Source: Pontimonas salivibrio (lineage in GTDB: Bacteria; Actinomycetota; Actinomycetes; Actinomycetales; Microbacteriaceae). Taken from it: DNA of 64,000 nucleotides. The stretch covers positions 1,426,001 to 1,490,000 of the forward strand of contig NZ_CP026923.1 in the NCBI RefSeq assembly GCF_002950575.1, given 5' to 3'. This document shows positions 1-8,577 of the stretch, in pieces. Under the pieces are notes generated by a model. That model ran no database searches and was not told the origin of the DNA. It saw nothing but the letters and a program-made list of their open reading frames with translations. A program made the translations under genes and the position numbers. Position 1 is the first letter of the stretch. Each line of letters opens with the position of its first letter.

Positions 1-171
1 CGACTTTTTCCCCTCGAACAGCAACAACAACTCGCTGCCCACATTCCGGGACTGATCAGCAAAGACAAGCGCCCAGCCGTCGTGTCGTCCCCATTTGGCC
101 ATGACGGCTTCTTGATCGAATCGGACGCTGTCGGCCAGGAGATTAGCCGGTTGCTGGTCCACAAGGCGTAA
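1..171 (+). CDS. metX: Homoserine O-acetyltransferase, 3' end only
   Basis: Frame 1 is open from the first base and ends at TAA 169-171, giving the last 56 residues of a protein cut by the window edge. The fragment contains SPFGHDGFLIE, the stretch around the catalytic His-Asp pair near the C terminus of the alpha/beta-hydrolase acyltransferases of the MetX family. These acylate homoserine with acetyl-CoA or succinyl-CoA in methionine synthesis. The acyl donor cannot be judged because the N-terminal residues that decide it are outside the window. The next gene converges on it from the opposite strand. Confidence 0.8.
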   Translation, partial: RLFPLEQQQQLAAHIPGLISKDKRPAVVSSPFGHDGFLIESDAVGQEISRLLVHKA

Positions 172-211
172 CCCGGGGTAAGGCGCTTCTCACCGTGCCC
201 CTCGACTCAGG

Positions 212-1063
212 CTAAGAATCGTCTTCTGGCCCTTCAGCGATCAGTGAGGCCACCACTGGAGAAAGCTCACGGGCAAGCTCGAGTGCCAGCACTGGACCGG
301 GTCGCCCGGCACCCGAGTGTCTACTGAGCCTGGATGCTGCTTCTTGGTGGACCAACACCCCCGCCGCTGCCGTGAACGCCAGATCGTCAAAAGACCACTG
401 CGGCAAGCGTCGCAGTGCGCTAAGCGCCCCCAAGAGTCCCGCCAATACGTCACCGGTGCCAGCGGTGGCCAGCCACGGACTACCTGGGGGCAGTCGGTAG
501 GCCAAGCCATCGGGGTGAAAAACCTCCGGACGGTGCCCTTTAAGAATCACCACCACACCCCAGTGCGCCGCGAGCGCTTCCGCCCACGCCGAGGGTGCAC
601 TGCCCGGCAATCGAAGTGCTTCAGCCAGTCGGGTCATTTCGCCTGTGTGCGGGGTGAGAATTCTGGGACCGCCCAGATGCGGTGTGTCACCGAGTGCGGC
701 TGCGTCGACTATTCGAGGGGCCTGGTCACCCAATTCGCACAGGGCAACACGTGCCGTGATATCCGCACTTGACGCCTCTGGCATCCCTGAGCCAACAACC
801 AACGCGTCGATTCGCCCCGGAACGGTCACGATTTCGGGCCGCGACTGGAGGGCTAACTGTGAGGGGCGGCTGGGGGCGATGAGTCGAACCATTCCAACAC
901 CCGCGCGCATGGCTGCTTCAGCCACGAGAACAGCCGCGCCAGGGTAATCATCGGAGCCGACCGCGAGACCGACTACACCCCGGGAGTACTTATCGTCTTG
1001 AGGCGTGGGCGCAGGGATGATTCCCACCACATCGTCGAGGGTGAGCTCAAAAAGTCCACCCAT
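212..1063 (-). CDS. nnrD: ADP-dependent NAD(P)H-hydrate dehydratase
   Basis: 283 residues of the ribokinase-like YjeF C-terminal (CARKD) fold. It repairs damaged (hydrated) NADH/NADPH by an ADP- or ATP-driven dehydration in the cytosol. Visible family motifs are PHTGEM (about residues 138-143), a lysine-glycine pair in ILKGH (about 175) and the anion-hole/catalytic GTGDVLAG (about 202-209). The N-terminal epimerase domain (NnrE) found fused in many bacteria is absent, so this is the stand-alone dehydratase. Its ATG shares one base with the TAA of the CNNM gene upstream (TAATG), so translation is probably coupled and the three minus-strand genes 3437-212 form one operon. Confidence 0.9.
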   Translation of the reverse strand: MGGLFELTLDDVVGIIPAPTPQDDKYSRGVVGLAVGSDDYPGAAVLVAEAAMRAGVGMVRLIAPSRPSQLALQSRPEIVTVPGRIDALVVGSGMPEASSADITARVALCELGDQAPRIVDAAALGDTPHLGGPRILTPHTGEMTRLAEALRLPGSAPSAWAEALAAHWGVVVILKGHRPEVFHPDGLAYRLPPGSPWLATAGTGDVLAGLLGALSALRRLPQWSFDDLAFTAAAGVLVHQEAASRLSRHSGAGRPGPVLALELARELSPVVASLIAEGPEDDS

Positions 1064-2121
1064 TAGCGCCGCTCGGTTCCCACACCGCGCCGGGTGGCGT
1101 CACGGACTTCACCGACGAGCTCTTCGATGATGTCTTCGAGGAATAACACGCCGGTGGTGTTTCCCGTTTCGTCCATCACCCGGGCGACGTGTGAACGGGT
1201 GCGTCGAAGCATCGCCATGGCGTCCTCGAGGTCGGTGTCAGCAACAACGGAAATGAGGGAGCGCAACCGCTTGGGCGGTAGCGGGTAGTCATATTGCTGC
1301 GGATCAATGTCCAAAACATCTTTGATGTGGAGGTAACCGTTTGGTTCACCGTCGTCATCAACGAGGACGTATCGACTAAACCCGTGTTGGCCGACAGCGT
1401 GCTCGACATCGTGCGGGGTGGCCCCTTCGGGCAGGGTGATCAGGTTGGCGACCGGGATGGCCACATCCCGGGCCTTCTTTTCGGTGAATTCGAATGCGGC
1501 AGTGAGCGCGCCTGTGTGGTCTTCGAGGATGCCTTCCCTGGTGGATTCGGCCACAATGGTGGCCACCTCATCGAGGGTGTAAGTGCTGGTGGCCTCCTGC
1601 TTGGGCTCCACCCCGGTGAGCCGCAAGATTCCGTTCGCCACAGCGTTGAGACCTCGAATGATGGGGGAAATGATTTTCGACACCAGGACTAACGGTGGGG
1701 CAAGGAATAACACCGCTCGATCGGGCAGGGAGAAGGAAATGTTTTTGGGCACCATTTCACCCAACACCACGTGTAAGTAGGTGACCACTAACAGGGCAAT
1801 GATGAACGCGATGGTGCTCACCCAGGCGGGGTCAATACCTGTTGCTCCTAGCGGAATTTCTAACAGGTGGTGCAGTGCAGGCTCGCTGACCAACAAGATC
1901 AGCAAAGAGTTCACCGTGATGCCCAGCTGCGAGGTGGCGAGCATCAAGGTGGCGTGTTCCATCGCGTAAAGGGCGGTCTTTGCGCTTTTGGACCCCTCTT
2001 CAGCACGAGGTTCAATTTGGGAGCGTTTTGCCGAAATGACGGCAAATTCGGCCCCCACAAAAAACGCGTTGCCCGCGAGGAGGAAAAAGAGCCAAAAAAT
2101 GCCCCACCAGTCGTCACTCAC
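1063..2121 (-). CDS. CNNM/CBS-domain membrane protein, short paralogue
   Basis: 352 residues. The N-terminal DUF21 (CNNM) region holds about four hydrophobic segments, with GNAFFVGAEFAVISAKRSQ near the start and the VLGEMVPKN motif after the third. A CBS pair follows (about residues 200-330). The protein ends soon after the CBS domains and lacks the C-terminal CorC/HlyC domain carried by its upstream neighbour. Family members are linked to Mg2+ or other divalent cation efflux; the substrate here is unknown. It overlaps the longer paralogue by 4 bases (ATGA). The tandem long-plus-short arrangement suggests a heterodimeric transporter, which is an inference. Confidence 0.85.
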   Translation of the reverse strand: MSDDWWGIFWLFFLLAGNAFFVGAEFAVISAKRSQIEPRAEEGSKSAKTALYAMEHATLMLATSQLGITVNSLLILLVSEPALHHLLEIPLGATGIDPAWVSTIAFIIALLVVTYLHVVLGEMVPKNISFSLPDRAVLFLAPPLVLVSKIISPIIRGLNAVANGILRLTGVEPKQEATSTYTLDEVATIVAESTREGILEDHTGALTAAFEFTEKKARDVAIPVANLITLPEGATPHDVEHAVGQHGFSRYVLVDDDGEPNGYLHIKDVLDIDPQQYDYPLPPKRLRSLISVVADTDLEDAMAMLRRTRSHVARVMDETGNTTGVLFLEDIIEELVGEVRDATRRGVGTERR

Positions 2122-3437
2122 AGCAGTTCCACCTCCGCAGCACGAATATCCGGAGTGAAACGCAGACGCTCAATGCGCCTGCCATCAAGTCTTTCCACTC
2201 GAATCGTGCCCGATTCGATGGTGACCGTGTCACCCACCTCAGCGAGGCGCCCCAACTGCTCGATCACAAACCCGGCAACCGTTTCGAAGTGACCCTCTTC
2301 GGGCAGTTTCACGCCGGTCTGATCTTCTAGTTCGTCGGGTCGCCAACGGCCCGGGAACGTAAACCAGTCTCTGGCTCGGACCACATCTAGCGGCCTGCGG
2401 TCGTGTTCGTCAGAGACCTCACCAATCAGCTCCTCAACGAGGTCTTCCAGGGTGGCCACACCGGAAGTGCCGCCGTATTCGTCCACGACAATCGCCAACT
2501 GGTATCCACGCCCACGAAGTTCTGTCAGCAGCGCATCCAACGGCATGGTCTCTGGAACACGGACCACATCAGACTGCAACGCGGAGGCGGGAACATCAGA
2601 GCGTCGATCACGCGGAACCGCCATCGCGGCCTTGATGTGGACGACGCCTCGAACCTCATCAATAGAGTCATCAACAACAGGGAACCGGCTAAACCCAGTG
2701 CGTCCTGCAAGGTCAACAATGTGTTCGGCGCTATCACTGCGGTGCACGGATTCGACCCGGGTTCGGGGCGTCATCACATCTTCAGCGTTGAGCTCAGCAA
2801 ACGCGAGTGTGCGCGACAGCAGGGTCGCGGTGTCTTGCTCGAGCAGACCGTGGAGAGCAGAGCGGCGCACCAACGCCGAGAGTTCATCGGCGGTGCGCGC
2901 CGCGGAGAGCTCCTCTTTGGGTTCGATGCCCATTGCTAAAAGGATCTTGTTGGCGCTGCCATTGAGAACAGCGATGAAGGGTCTAAACGTCCATGTGAAA
3001 GCCAACTGCAAGGGAATCAGCACCTTTGCGGTGGCTTCTGGCACCGCGAGCGCGTAATTCTTCGGCACCAGCTCGCCGACAATCATCGACAGTGCGGTAG
3101 CCAACACGATGGCTAACACCGCACCTACTGGTCGAATGAAGTCCTCTCCTAACCCGAGGCTTTGAAGCGGCCCTGCAAGGTAGTAGCTGATCGACGGCTC
3201 AAGGGTGTAACCGGCGAGCAGTGTGGTGAGGGTTATACCTAACTGCGCACTGGAAAGGTGCGTTGAGGTGCGCTTCAGCGCCGCAATGGTCGGGCCGTAG
3301 CCTTTGGCCCCACGGTCCCTTCTGGCTTCAAGCTCCGAGCGGTCCAAATTCAGTAGAGCGAATTCGCTACCGACGAAGACACCAGTACCCACGGCTAACA
3401 GCACTCCGGTGAGGAGCAGGATGAGTTCAGTACTCAA
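2118..3437 (-). CDS. CNNM/CBS/CorC_HlyC membrane protein, long paralogue
   Basis: 439 residues with the complete family architecture: DUF21 transmembrane region (about 1-190, with FVGSEFALLNLDRSE and VGELVPKNYALAV), a CBS pair (about 200-335) and a C-terminal CorC/HlyC domain (about 345-430). The region joining CBS and CorC contains VDEYGGTSGVATLEDLVEEL, a family hallmark. The start codon is TTG at 3437, preceded by GGGAG at a good distance. It is the first gene of the three-gene operon ending in nnrD. Likely a cation transporter or sensor in the cytoplasmic membrane. Confidence 0.88.
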   Translation of the reverse strand: MSTELILLLTGVLLAVGTGVFVGSEFALLNLDRSELEARRDRGAKGYGPTIAALKRTSTHLSSAQLGITLTTLLAGYTLEPSISYYLAGPLQSLGLGEDFIRPVGAVLAIVLATALSMIVGELVPKNYALAVPEATAKVLIPLQLAFTWTFRPFIAVLNGSANKILLAMGIEPKEELSAARTADELSALVRRSALHGLLEQDTATLLSRTLAFAELNAEDVMTPRTRVESVHRSDSAEHIVDLAGRTGFSRFPVVDDSIDEVRGVVHIKAAMAVPRDRRSDVPASALQSDVVRVPETMPLDALLTELRGRGYQLAIVVDEYGGTSGVATLEDLVEELIGEVSDEHDRRPLDVVRARDWFTFPGRWRPDELEDQTGVKLPEEGHFETVAGFVIEQLGRLAEVGDTVTIESGTIRVERLDGRRIERLRFTPDIRAAEVELL

Positions 3438-3438
3438 A

Positions 3439-3458
3439 GGGCACTCCCTCGAGTGCCC
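3439..3458 (-). promoter_or_regulatory. Hairpin over the Shine-Dalgarno of the CNNM operon
   Basis: A perfect 7-bp inverted repeat (GGGCACT / AGTGCCC, 6-nt loop) ends one base upstream of the TTG start codon at 3437. On the minus strand the GGGAG ribosome-binding site lies partly in the loop and partly in the 3' arm, so folding would reduce access to it. The role is inferred; it could also be a protein-binding palindrome. Confidence 0.4.
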
Positions 3459-3632
3459 CGCGGTCTATGACCGGGGTCTGCCGATTCAGACGGGGGTTCT
3501 CCCATGGTGGGTTCAGAATAACAGCACACTCGCCGGGAAGTTGTTGACCGTGCACACCCCGCTCACGCGCTAGCATTGAGACAACCTTGCCGGACCTATC
3601 GGACTAGCACAGTTGAGAGTGGGCATCGCGAC

Positions 3633-6600
3633 GTGTCGGAATCGGACACCACAAAGTCACCCGTGGGTGTAGACACCAATGATTTTGGGGCCAACCAATG
3701 GTTGGTCGACGAAATGTGGGAAGCATTTCAACACAACCCGGAAACGGTCGATTCTGCCTGGCGTGACTTTTTTACAGGCCGAGTGAGCACTATTCCCTCT
3801 GCCGGCACACCGGCGGCCACACCTGCAACGCCAGCGGGTGACCCCTCGTCTGCCCCCGTGGCGTCGACTGCCCCTGTGGCATCAAAGGCTCCTGCGTCAG
3901 CCGAACCAGCGGAATCCATCGACGCCCCGCGTACTGCCCACGTCGAGCCGCCTCGCACGGGCGAGATTTCAGTGCCCCAAACCGGCGCCATCACTATTCC
4001 CCAGGCAAGAACCACATCCGTTCAACCGAGACCTCAGCCCATTCCTGCTGAGGCACCTGCTGCTGGTTCCCAATCCACAGAGCAGGCTCCGGCCGCAAAA
4101 GAGGCCCCACCAGGCGACGAGGTCCAGAAACTTCGCGGTATCGCAAAAGCCATTGCGACCAATATGGATGAGTCGTTGGAGGTGCCGACTGCGACCAGTG
4201 TGCGCACGGTACCGGCCAAGTTGATGATCGATAACCGCATTGTGATCAACAACCACCTGCGTCGCACGCGAGGGGGGAAGGTCTCTTTCACTCACCTCAT
4301 CGCATGGGCAATGGTCAAAGCCACCATGGAATTGCCCAGCCAAAACGTCTACTACGACGTGCAGGACGGCAAACCGGTGATGGTGAAACCCGCCAACATT
4401 AATCTCGGTATTGCCATTGATTTGCCCAAACCTGATGGGAGCAGAACTCTCCTGGTTCCGGGCATTAAGCGCTGCCAACACATGGGTTTCGCGGAGTTTC
4501 TCACCGCATACGAAAATGTTGTCCGGCGCGCCCGGGAGGGCGCTTTGGAAGCCAGCGACTTCCAAGACAACACAATCTCGTTAACCAACCCCGGCGGCAT
4601 TGGTACCGTCCACTCGGTGCCCCGTCTGATGAAAGGTCAAGCCTGCATCATCGGCGCCGGCGCGTTGGAATACCCCGCGGAGTTCCAGGGTTCCGCAAAG
4701 TCCTCTTTGGCTGAACTGGGCATTGGCAAAACGATTACCCTCACGTCGACTTACGACCACCGGGTCATCCAGGGGGCCGGCTCTGGCGAATTCTTGGCCA
4801 AAATCCACGAATTGCTCATCGGTGGCGGCGGCTTCTACGAAGAAGTATTCGCCGCTCTGCGCATCCCCTACATGCCCATCCACTGGGCGGAAGATATTGC
4901 GGTTGATCCGGCCGATGCGGTCAATAAGACAGCCCGCGTTCAAGAGCTAATCAACGCGTTTAGGGTGCGCGGTCACCTGATGGCGGATGTGGACCCGTTG
5001 GAGTACCGCCAACGCTCACACCCTGACTTGGAAATTGAAAGCCACGGGCTCACCTTCTGGGATTTGGACCGAGAGTTCGTTACCGGCGGTTTTGGTGGTC
5101 GCCGCACCATGCTGTTGCGGGAAATCTTGGGTGTCCTTCGCGATTCGTATTGCCGAACAATCGGCATCGAATACATGCATATCCAAGACCCGGACCAGCG
5201 CAGCTGGTTCCAATCACACCTCGAACAGCCTTACGAGAAGCCCTCCCACGATGCTCAGATGAGGGTTCTGTCCAAACTGAACCAAGCCGAAGCGTTTGAA
5301 ACCTTTCTTCAAACCAAATATGTGGGCCAAAAACGCTTCAGCCTCGAAGGCGGAGAATCCACCATCACACTGGTGGACGAGATTCTTCAAAAAGCCGCCG
5401 AAACGGGTCTCGACGAGGTCGCCATCGGCATGGCACACCGCGGTCGCCTCAACGTGTTGGCCAATATTGCCGGAAAAACCTACGGTCAAATCTTCCGCGA
5501 GTTTGAAGGAACACAAGACACCAGCACCGTGCAGGGCTCCGGTGACGTGAAGTACCACCTCGGCACTGAAGGAGCCTATACAAGCCCCAGCGGTCAGAGT
5601 ATTCCCGTGTACTTGGCGGCCAATCCCTCTCACTTAGAAGCCGTGAATGGGGTTCTCGAAGGCATTGTGAGGGCCAAGCAGGATCGGCTTGAGCCGGGAC
5701 GCTTTGGTGTGTTGCCGGTCCTCATTCACGGTGATGCGGCCATGGCGGGACAGGGTGTGGTCTTCGAGACCATGCAAATGTCGAGGCTTCGTGCCTACCG
5801 CACGGGTGGCACCGTGCACGTGGTGGTCAATAACCAGGTTGGCTTCACCACCCTGCCCCACGACGCACGCTCCACCGTGTATTCCACTGATGTGGCGAAA
5901 ACCATTCAGGCGCCCATTTTCCACGTCAACGGTGACGACCCCGAAGCAGTTATGAGGGTCGCAGAGTTAGCGTTTAGGTACCGGCAAGAATTCCACTCGG
6001 ATGTCGTCATCGACCTGGTGTGCTACCGCCGTCGCGGTCACAACGAAGGTGATGACCCCTCGATGACCCAACCACTGATGTATAACCTCATCGAAGCGAA
6101 GCGCAGTGTGCGAAACCTTTACACCGAGTCTTTGGTGGGTCGTGGTGACATCACCCCCGAAGAATTTGAAGCTGCCCAACGGGACTTCCAACACCGCCTC
6201 GAAGAAGCGTTTGCTGAAACCCACGCCGTCCAGACCGGCGCCATCCAGGTGCAATCAGCGGACCAGGGTGCGATTAGCGGTGTGGAGCGTCCTGAGGCAC
6301 AACGTGACGACCGGGTCGAGGTTCCCGAGTCAACCGGTGTCCACACCGATGTGCTTCACGCCATCGGTGACGCCCACCAAAACATTCCTCCCGGTTTCAC
6401 CGTTCACCCCAAACTGATGGCGCTGCTGACCAAACGCTTCGACATGAGCCGCAACGGCGAGATTGACTGGGGCTTTGGCGAACTCTTAGCCCTAGGTTCC
6501 GTCCTATTGGAGGGAACGCCGGTGCGTCTGGTGGGTCAAGATTCGAGGCGCGGGACGTTCGTCCAACGCCATGCGGTCATGCACGACCGAGTAAACGGGC

Positions 6601-7478
6601 AAGAGTGGTTGCCGCTAATGAACCTTTCCGACACCCAAGCCCGGTTGTCGATCTACGATTCGCTGCTCAGTGAATATGCGGCTCTCGCGTTCGAATACGG
6701 CTACTCGGTCGAGCGACCCGATGCTCTGGTGCTGTGGGAAGCCCAATTTGGTGACTTCGTCAACGGCGCCCAAACCGTAATTGACGAGTTCATTTCGTCC
6801 GCGGAACAAAAATGGGGGCAACGCTCCGGTGTGGTGTTGCTCCTCCCCCACGGCTACGAAGGTCAAGGCCCGGACCACTCTTCAGCCCGAATTGAACGGT
6901 TCTTGCAACTGGGCGCAGAACACAATATGACGATTGCGAGACCGTCGACCCCCGCCTCCTACTTCCATTTGCTTCGCCGTCAGGCCTACCAGCGCCCCCG
7001 CCGCCCCCTCGTGGTGTTCACCCCGAAAGCGATGCTGCGTTTGAAGGGGGCAACCAGTGGCGTGGACGATCTCACCTCAGGCCGTTTTGAACCGGTCTTG
7101 GGAGACCACACCATCTCAGATCGTTCGCAGGTCACCAGGGTTCTCATCCACGCGGGAAAGATTCACTACGACCTTGCCAACGAACGCGAGTCACGGGGCG
7201 CACATCAGGTGGCACTCGTGCGAATGGAACAGTTCTACCCCCTGCCTGCGGAACAACTTCGCGCGGAACTCGAGTCTTACCCCAATGCCGAATACGTGTT
7301 TGTGCAAGACGAACCGGAAAACCAAGGCGCATGGCCGTTCATGGCAGTCGAATCGTTGGGGGCAGCACTACCCACGATGCGCGTGATTTCTCGCCCGGCG
7401 GCAGCATCACCCGCTACCGGTTCATCGAAGCGCAGCAGCGAAGAATTGCGCCTGATTCTCGATCGGTCTTTCGACTAA
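3633..7478 (+). CDS. kgd: Multifunctional 2-oxoglutarate decarboxylase/dehydrogenase
   Basis: About 1281 residues, the typical size of actinobacterial Kgd (SucA fused to an E2-type acyltransferase domain). It decarboxylates 2-oxoglutarate with thiamine diphosphate and, with dihydrolipoamide dehydrogenase, makes succinyl-CoA in the TCA cycle. Order: N-terminal ANQWLVDEMWEAF segment, an Ala/Pro-rich linker (about 45-160), the acyltransferase domain ending in TSTYDHRVIQGAGSGEF, then the E1 domain with HRGRLNVLANI, HGDAAMAGQGVVFET, NNQVGFTT and a long C-terminal transketolase-like part. The frame stays open back to a TTG at 3576, but GTG 3633 places the conserved NQWLVDEM motif about 20 residues in, as in other Kgd proteins. 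No strong ribosome-binding site precedes either codon. Confidence 0.93.
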   Translation: MSESDTTKSPVGVDTNDFGANQWLVDEMWEAFQHNPETVDSAWRDFFTGRVSTIPSAGTPAATPATPAGDPSSAPVASTAPVASKAPASAEPAESIDAPRTAHVEPPRTGEISVPQTGAITIPQARTTSVQPRPQPIPAEAPAAGSQSTEQAPAAKEAPPGDEVQKLRGIAKAIATNMDESLEVPTATSVRTVPAKLMIDNRIVINNHLRRTRGGKVSFTHLIAWAMVKATMELPSQNVYYDVQDGKPVMVKPANINLGIAIDLPKPDGSRTLLVPGIKRCQHMGFAEFLTAYENVVRRAREGALEASDFQDNTISLTNPGGIGTVHSVPRLMKGQACIIGAGALEYPAEFQGSAKSSLAELGIGKTITLTSTYDHRVIQGAGSGEFLAKIHELLIGGGGFYEEVFAALRIPYMPIHWAEDIAVDPADAVNKTARVQELINAFRVRGHLMADVDPLEYRQRSHPDLEIESHGLTFWDLDREFVTGGFGGRRTMLLREILGVLRDSYCRTIGIEYMHIQDPDQRSWFQSHLEQPYEKPSHDAQMRVLSKLNQAEAFETFLQTKYVGQKRFSLEGGESTITLVDEILQKAAETGLDEVAIGMAHRGRLNVLANIAGKTYGQIFREFEGTQDTSTVQGSGDVKYHLGTEGAYTSPSGQSIPVYLAANPSHLEAVNGVLEGIVRAKQDRLEPGRFGVLPVLIHGDAAMAGQGVVFETMQMSRLRAYRTGGTVHVVVNNQVGFTTLPHDARSTVYSTDVAKTIQAPIFHVNGDDPEAVMRVAELAFRYRQEFHSDVVIDLVCYRRRGHNEGDDPSMTQPLMYNLIEAKRSVRNLYTESLVGRGDITPEEFEAAQRDFQHRLEEAFAETHAVQTGAIQVQSADQGAISGVERPEAQRDDRVEVPESTGVHTDVLHAIGDAHQNIPPGFTVHPKLMALLTKRFDMSRNGEIDWGFGELLALGSVLLEGTPVRLVGQDSRRGTFVQRHAVMHDRVNGQEWLPLMNLSDTQARLSIYDSLLSEYAALAFEYGYSVERPDALVLWEAQFGDFVNGAQTVIDEFISSAEQKWGQRSGVVLLLPHGYEGQGPDHSSARIERFLQLGAEHNMTIARPSTPASYFHLLRRQAYQRPRRPLVVFTPKAMLRLKGATSGVDDLTSGRFEPVLGDHTISDRSQVTRVLIHAGKIHYDLANERESRGAHQVALVRMEQFYPLPAEQLRAELESYPNAEYVFVQDEPENQGAWPFMAVESLGAALPTMRVISRPAAASPATGSSKRSSEELRLILDRSFD

Positions 7479-7526
7479 GCCACTCGACTGGACCCTCCGG
7501 CTCGACCGTTTGGCCGGATTGGCGTT

Positions 7527-7766
7527 CTACTGGTTCTTGGCCGACGTTAACGTCTGAACAATGTGCGTTTTCAAATCCGCGGGGGCTTCTTCACAGCAGG
7601 CACGCTTGACCGCTTCGGAAAGGTGTTGGCCAACCCGCCACTCCTCTTCGCACGGAGGGCAGCAGGCCAGGTGGTCGGCCACATCTTTGCCAGTGTTTTC
7701 GTCGGTTTCCCCGTGGATGTAGTCCTCCATCGCCACGAGTGCTTTGTCGCAGCCGCAATCAGCCAT
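7527..7766 (-). CDS. rsrA: Zinc-binding anti-sigma factor, RsrA/RshA type
   Basis: 79 residues. It has the ZAS-family signature H-x3-C-x2-C (HLACCPPC, H33, C37, C40) and N-terminal cysteines at 4 and 6. Members bind a zinc ion and hold a SigR/SigH-type sigma factor; disulfide stress oxidises the cysteines and frees the sigma. The ATG lies 8 bases inside the end of sigR, so the two are co-translated. A CCEE segment near residue 57 adds two more cysteines that might be redox-active, but this cannot be judged by reading. Confidence 0.9.
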   Translation of the reverse strand: MADCGCDKALVAMEDYIHGETDENTGKDVADHLACCPPCEEEWRVGQHLSEAVKRACCEEAPADLKTHIVQTLTSAKNQ

Positions 7767-8409
7767 GGTCTACCTCCTGAGTGTTGGTGAGGGTCTTGTG
7801 GTAGTCGCTCAGTGCTTCCCGAAGTTCGCGCCGCCCCCGGTGGAGACGACTCATCACGGTCCCTACTGGTGTGTCCATAATCTCGGCAATCTCGTGGTAG
7901 CGGAAACCTTCCACGTCCGCCAAATAGATGACCATTCGGCGCTCCTCCGTCAGTGCTTGCAGGGCCCGACGAATCGTGTCATCAGGAATCCGGTCGATCG
8001 CTTCTGCTTCGGCTGAACGAGTGCGGGTTTGTGTGAGTGAGGTGGCCTCACCCACCTGCCATTCCTCAAGGTCATCTAAGCCCTCCTGGATGCCCGCTTT
8101 CGAGCGCTTTCGGTACAGGTTGATGAAGGTGTTGGTGAGGATACGAAACAGCCACGCTTTGAGGTTGGTGCCCTGTTGGAATTGGTGAAAAGACTGGTAC
8201 GCCTTGAGGTAAGTCTCTTGAACCAGATCGGCCGCATCCGAAGGGTTTTTTGCCAGGCGCATGGCCCCGGCATAGAGCTGGTCGGCAAAGACCATTGCCT
8301 GGTCCACAAAGTCTTCCGTGGAAGAAGGTCCCCCTACAGAGACCTCCTCAGCAGAAACTTCCTCCACCGAAACACTGTCCGAGGCGTCATCCTCAAGGTT
8401 TTCCGACAT
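7759..8409 (-). CDS. sigR: ECF sigma factor, SigR/SigH type (thiol-oxidative stress)
   Basis: 216 residues from ATG 8409. Region 2 contains [20 protein letters not shown] and [14 protein letters not shown]; region 4 contains [20 protein letters not shown] and [17 protein letters not shown]. It directs RNA polymerase to thiol-stress genes and is held by the overlapping rsrA product. The frame continues upstream without a stop: GTG 8508, preceded by AGGAG at 8 nt, would add 33 residues, and would parallel the extended, unstable SigR' isoform of Streptomyces. The MSENL start matches the usual family length and has GGGGGA upstream. Both starts may be used. A SigR-type promoter lies at 8551-8577. 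Confidence 0.92.
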   Translation of the reverse strand: MSENLEDDASDSVSVEEVSAEEVSVGGPSSTEDFVDQAMVFADQLYAGAMRLAKNPSDAADLVQETYLKAYQSFHQFQQGTNLKAWLFRILTNTFINLYRKRSKAGIQEGLDDLEEWQVGEATSLTQTRTRSAEAEAIDRIPDDTIRRALQALTEERRMVIYLADVEGFRYHEIAEIMDTPVGTVMSRLHRGRRELREALSDYHKTLTNTQEVDHG

Positions 8410-8550
8410 CGTCCCCCAGTCTATGGATGTCACCCCACTCGGCGGGTGTGTGGGCGCGACTCGCGATGACACACCGGAGGGTGTCAACACTGCCGTGTGG
8501 GCTCTCACGTGAGTTTCTCCTTCGTGGTGACGACTGCCACTACTCTTGTT

Positions 8551-8577
8551 AACCAATGGGTACCGAAAATCATTCCC
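8551..8577 (-). promoter_or_regulatory. SigR-type promoter of sigR (autoregulatory)
   Basis: On the minus strand GGGAAT (8577-8572), an 18-nt spacer and GTT (8553-8551) match the SigR/SigH consensus of Streptomyces and Mycobacterium (GGAAT-N18/19-GTT). It points at sigR, with a start site predicted roughly at 8540-8545, upstream of both candidate sigR start codons. It overlaps the first codons of the divergent aroA gene, so aroA residues 1-8 are constrained by this promoter. It supports positive autoregulation as known for sigR. Confidence 0.75.

Noticed and set aside
3576-3632. TTG 3576 as the start of kgd
   Set aside because: The added 19 residues have no similarity to Kgd N termini, and GTG 3633 puts the conserved NQWLVDEM segment at the usual distance.
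7490-7525. Hairpin after kgd as a terminator
   Set aside because: Only a short CCGG-type stem with a long loop is found; too weak to call.
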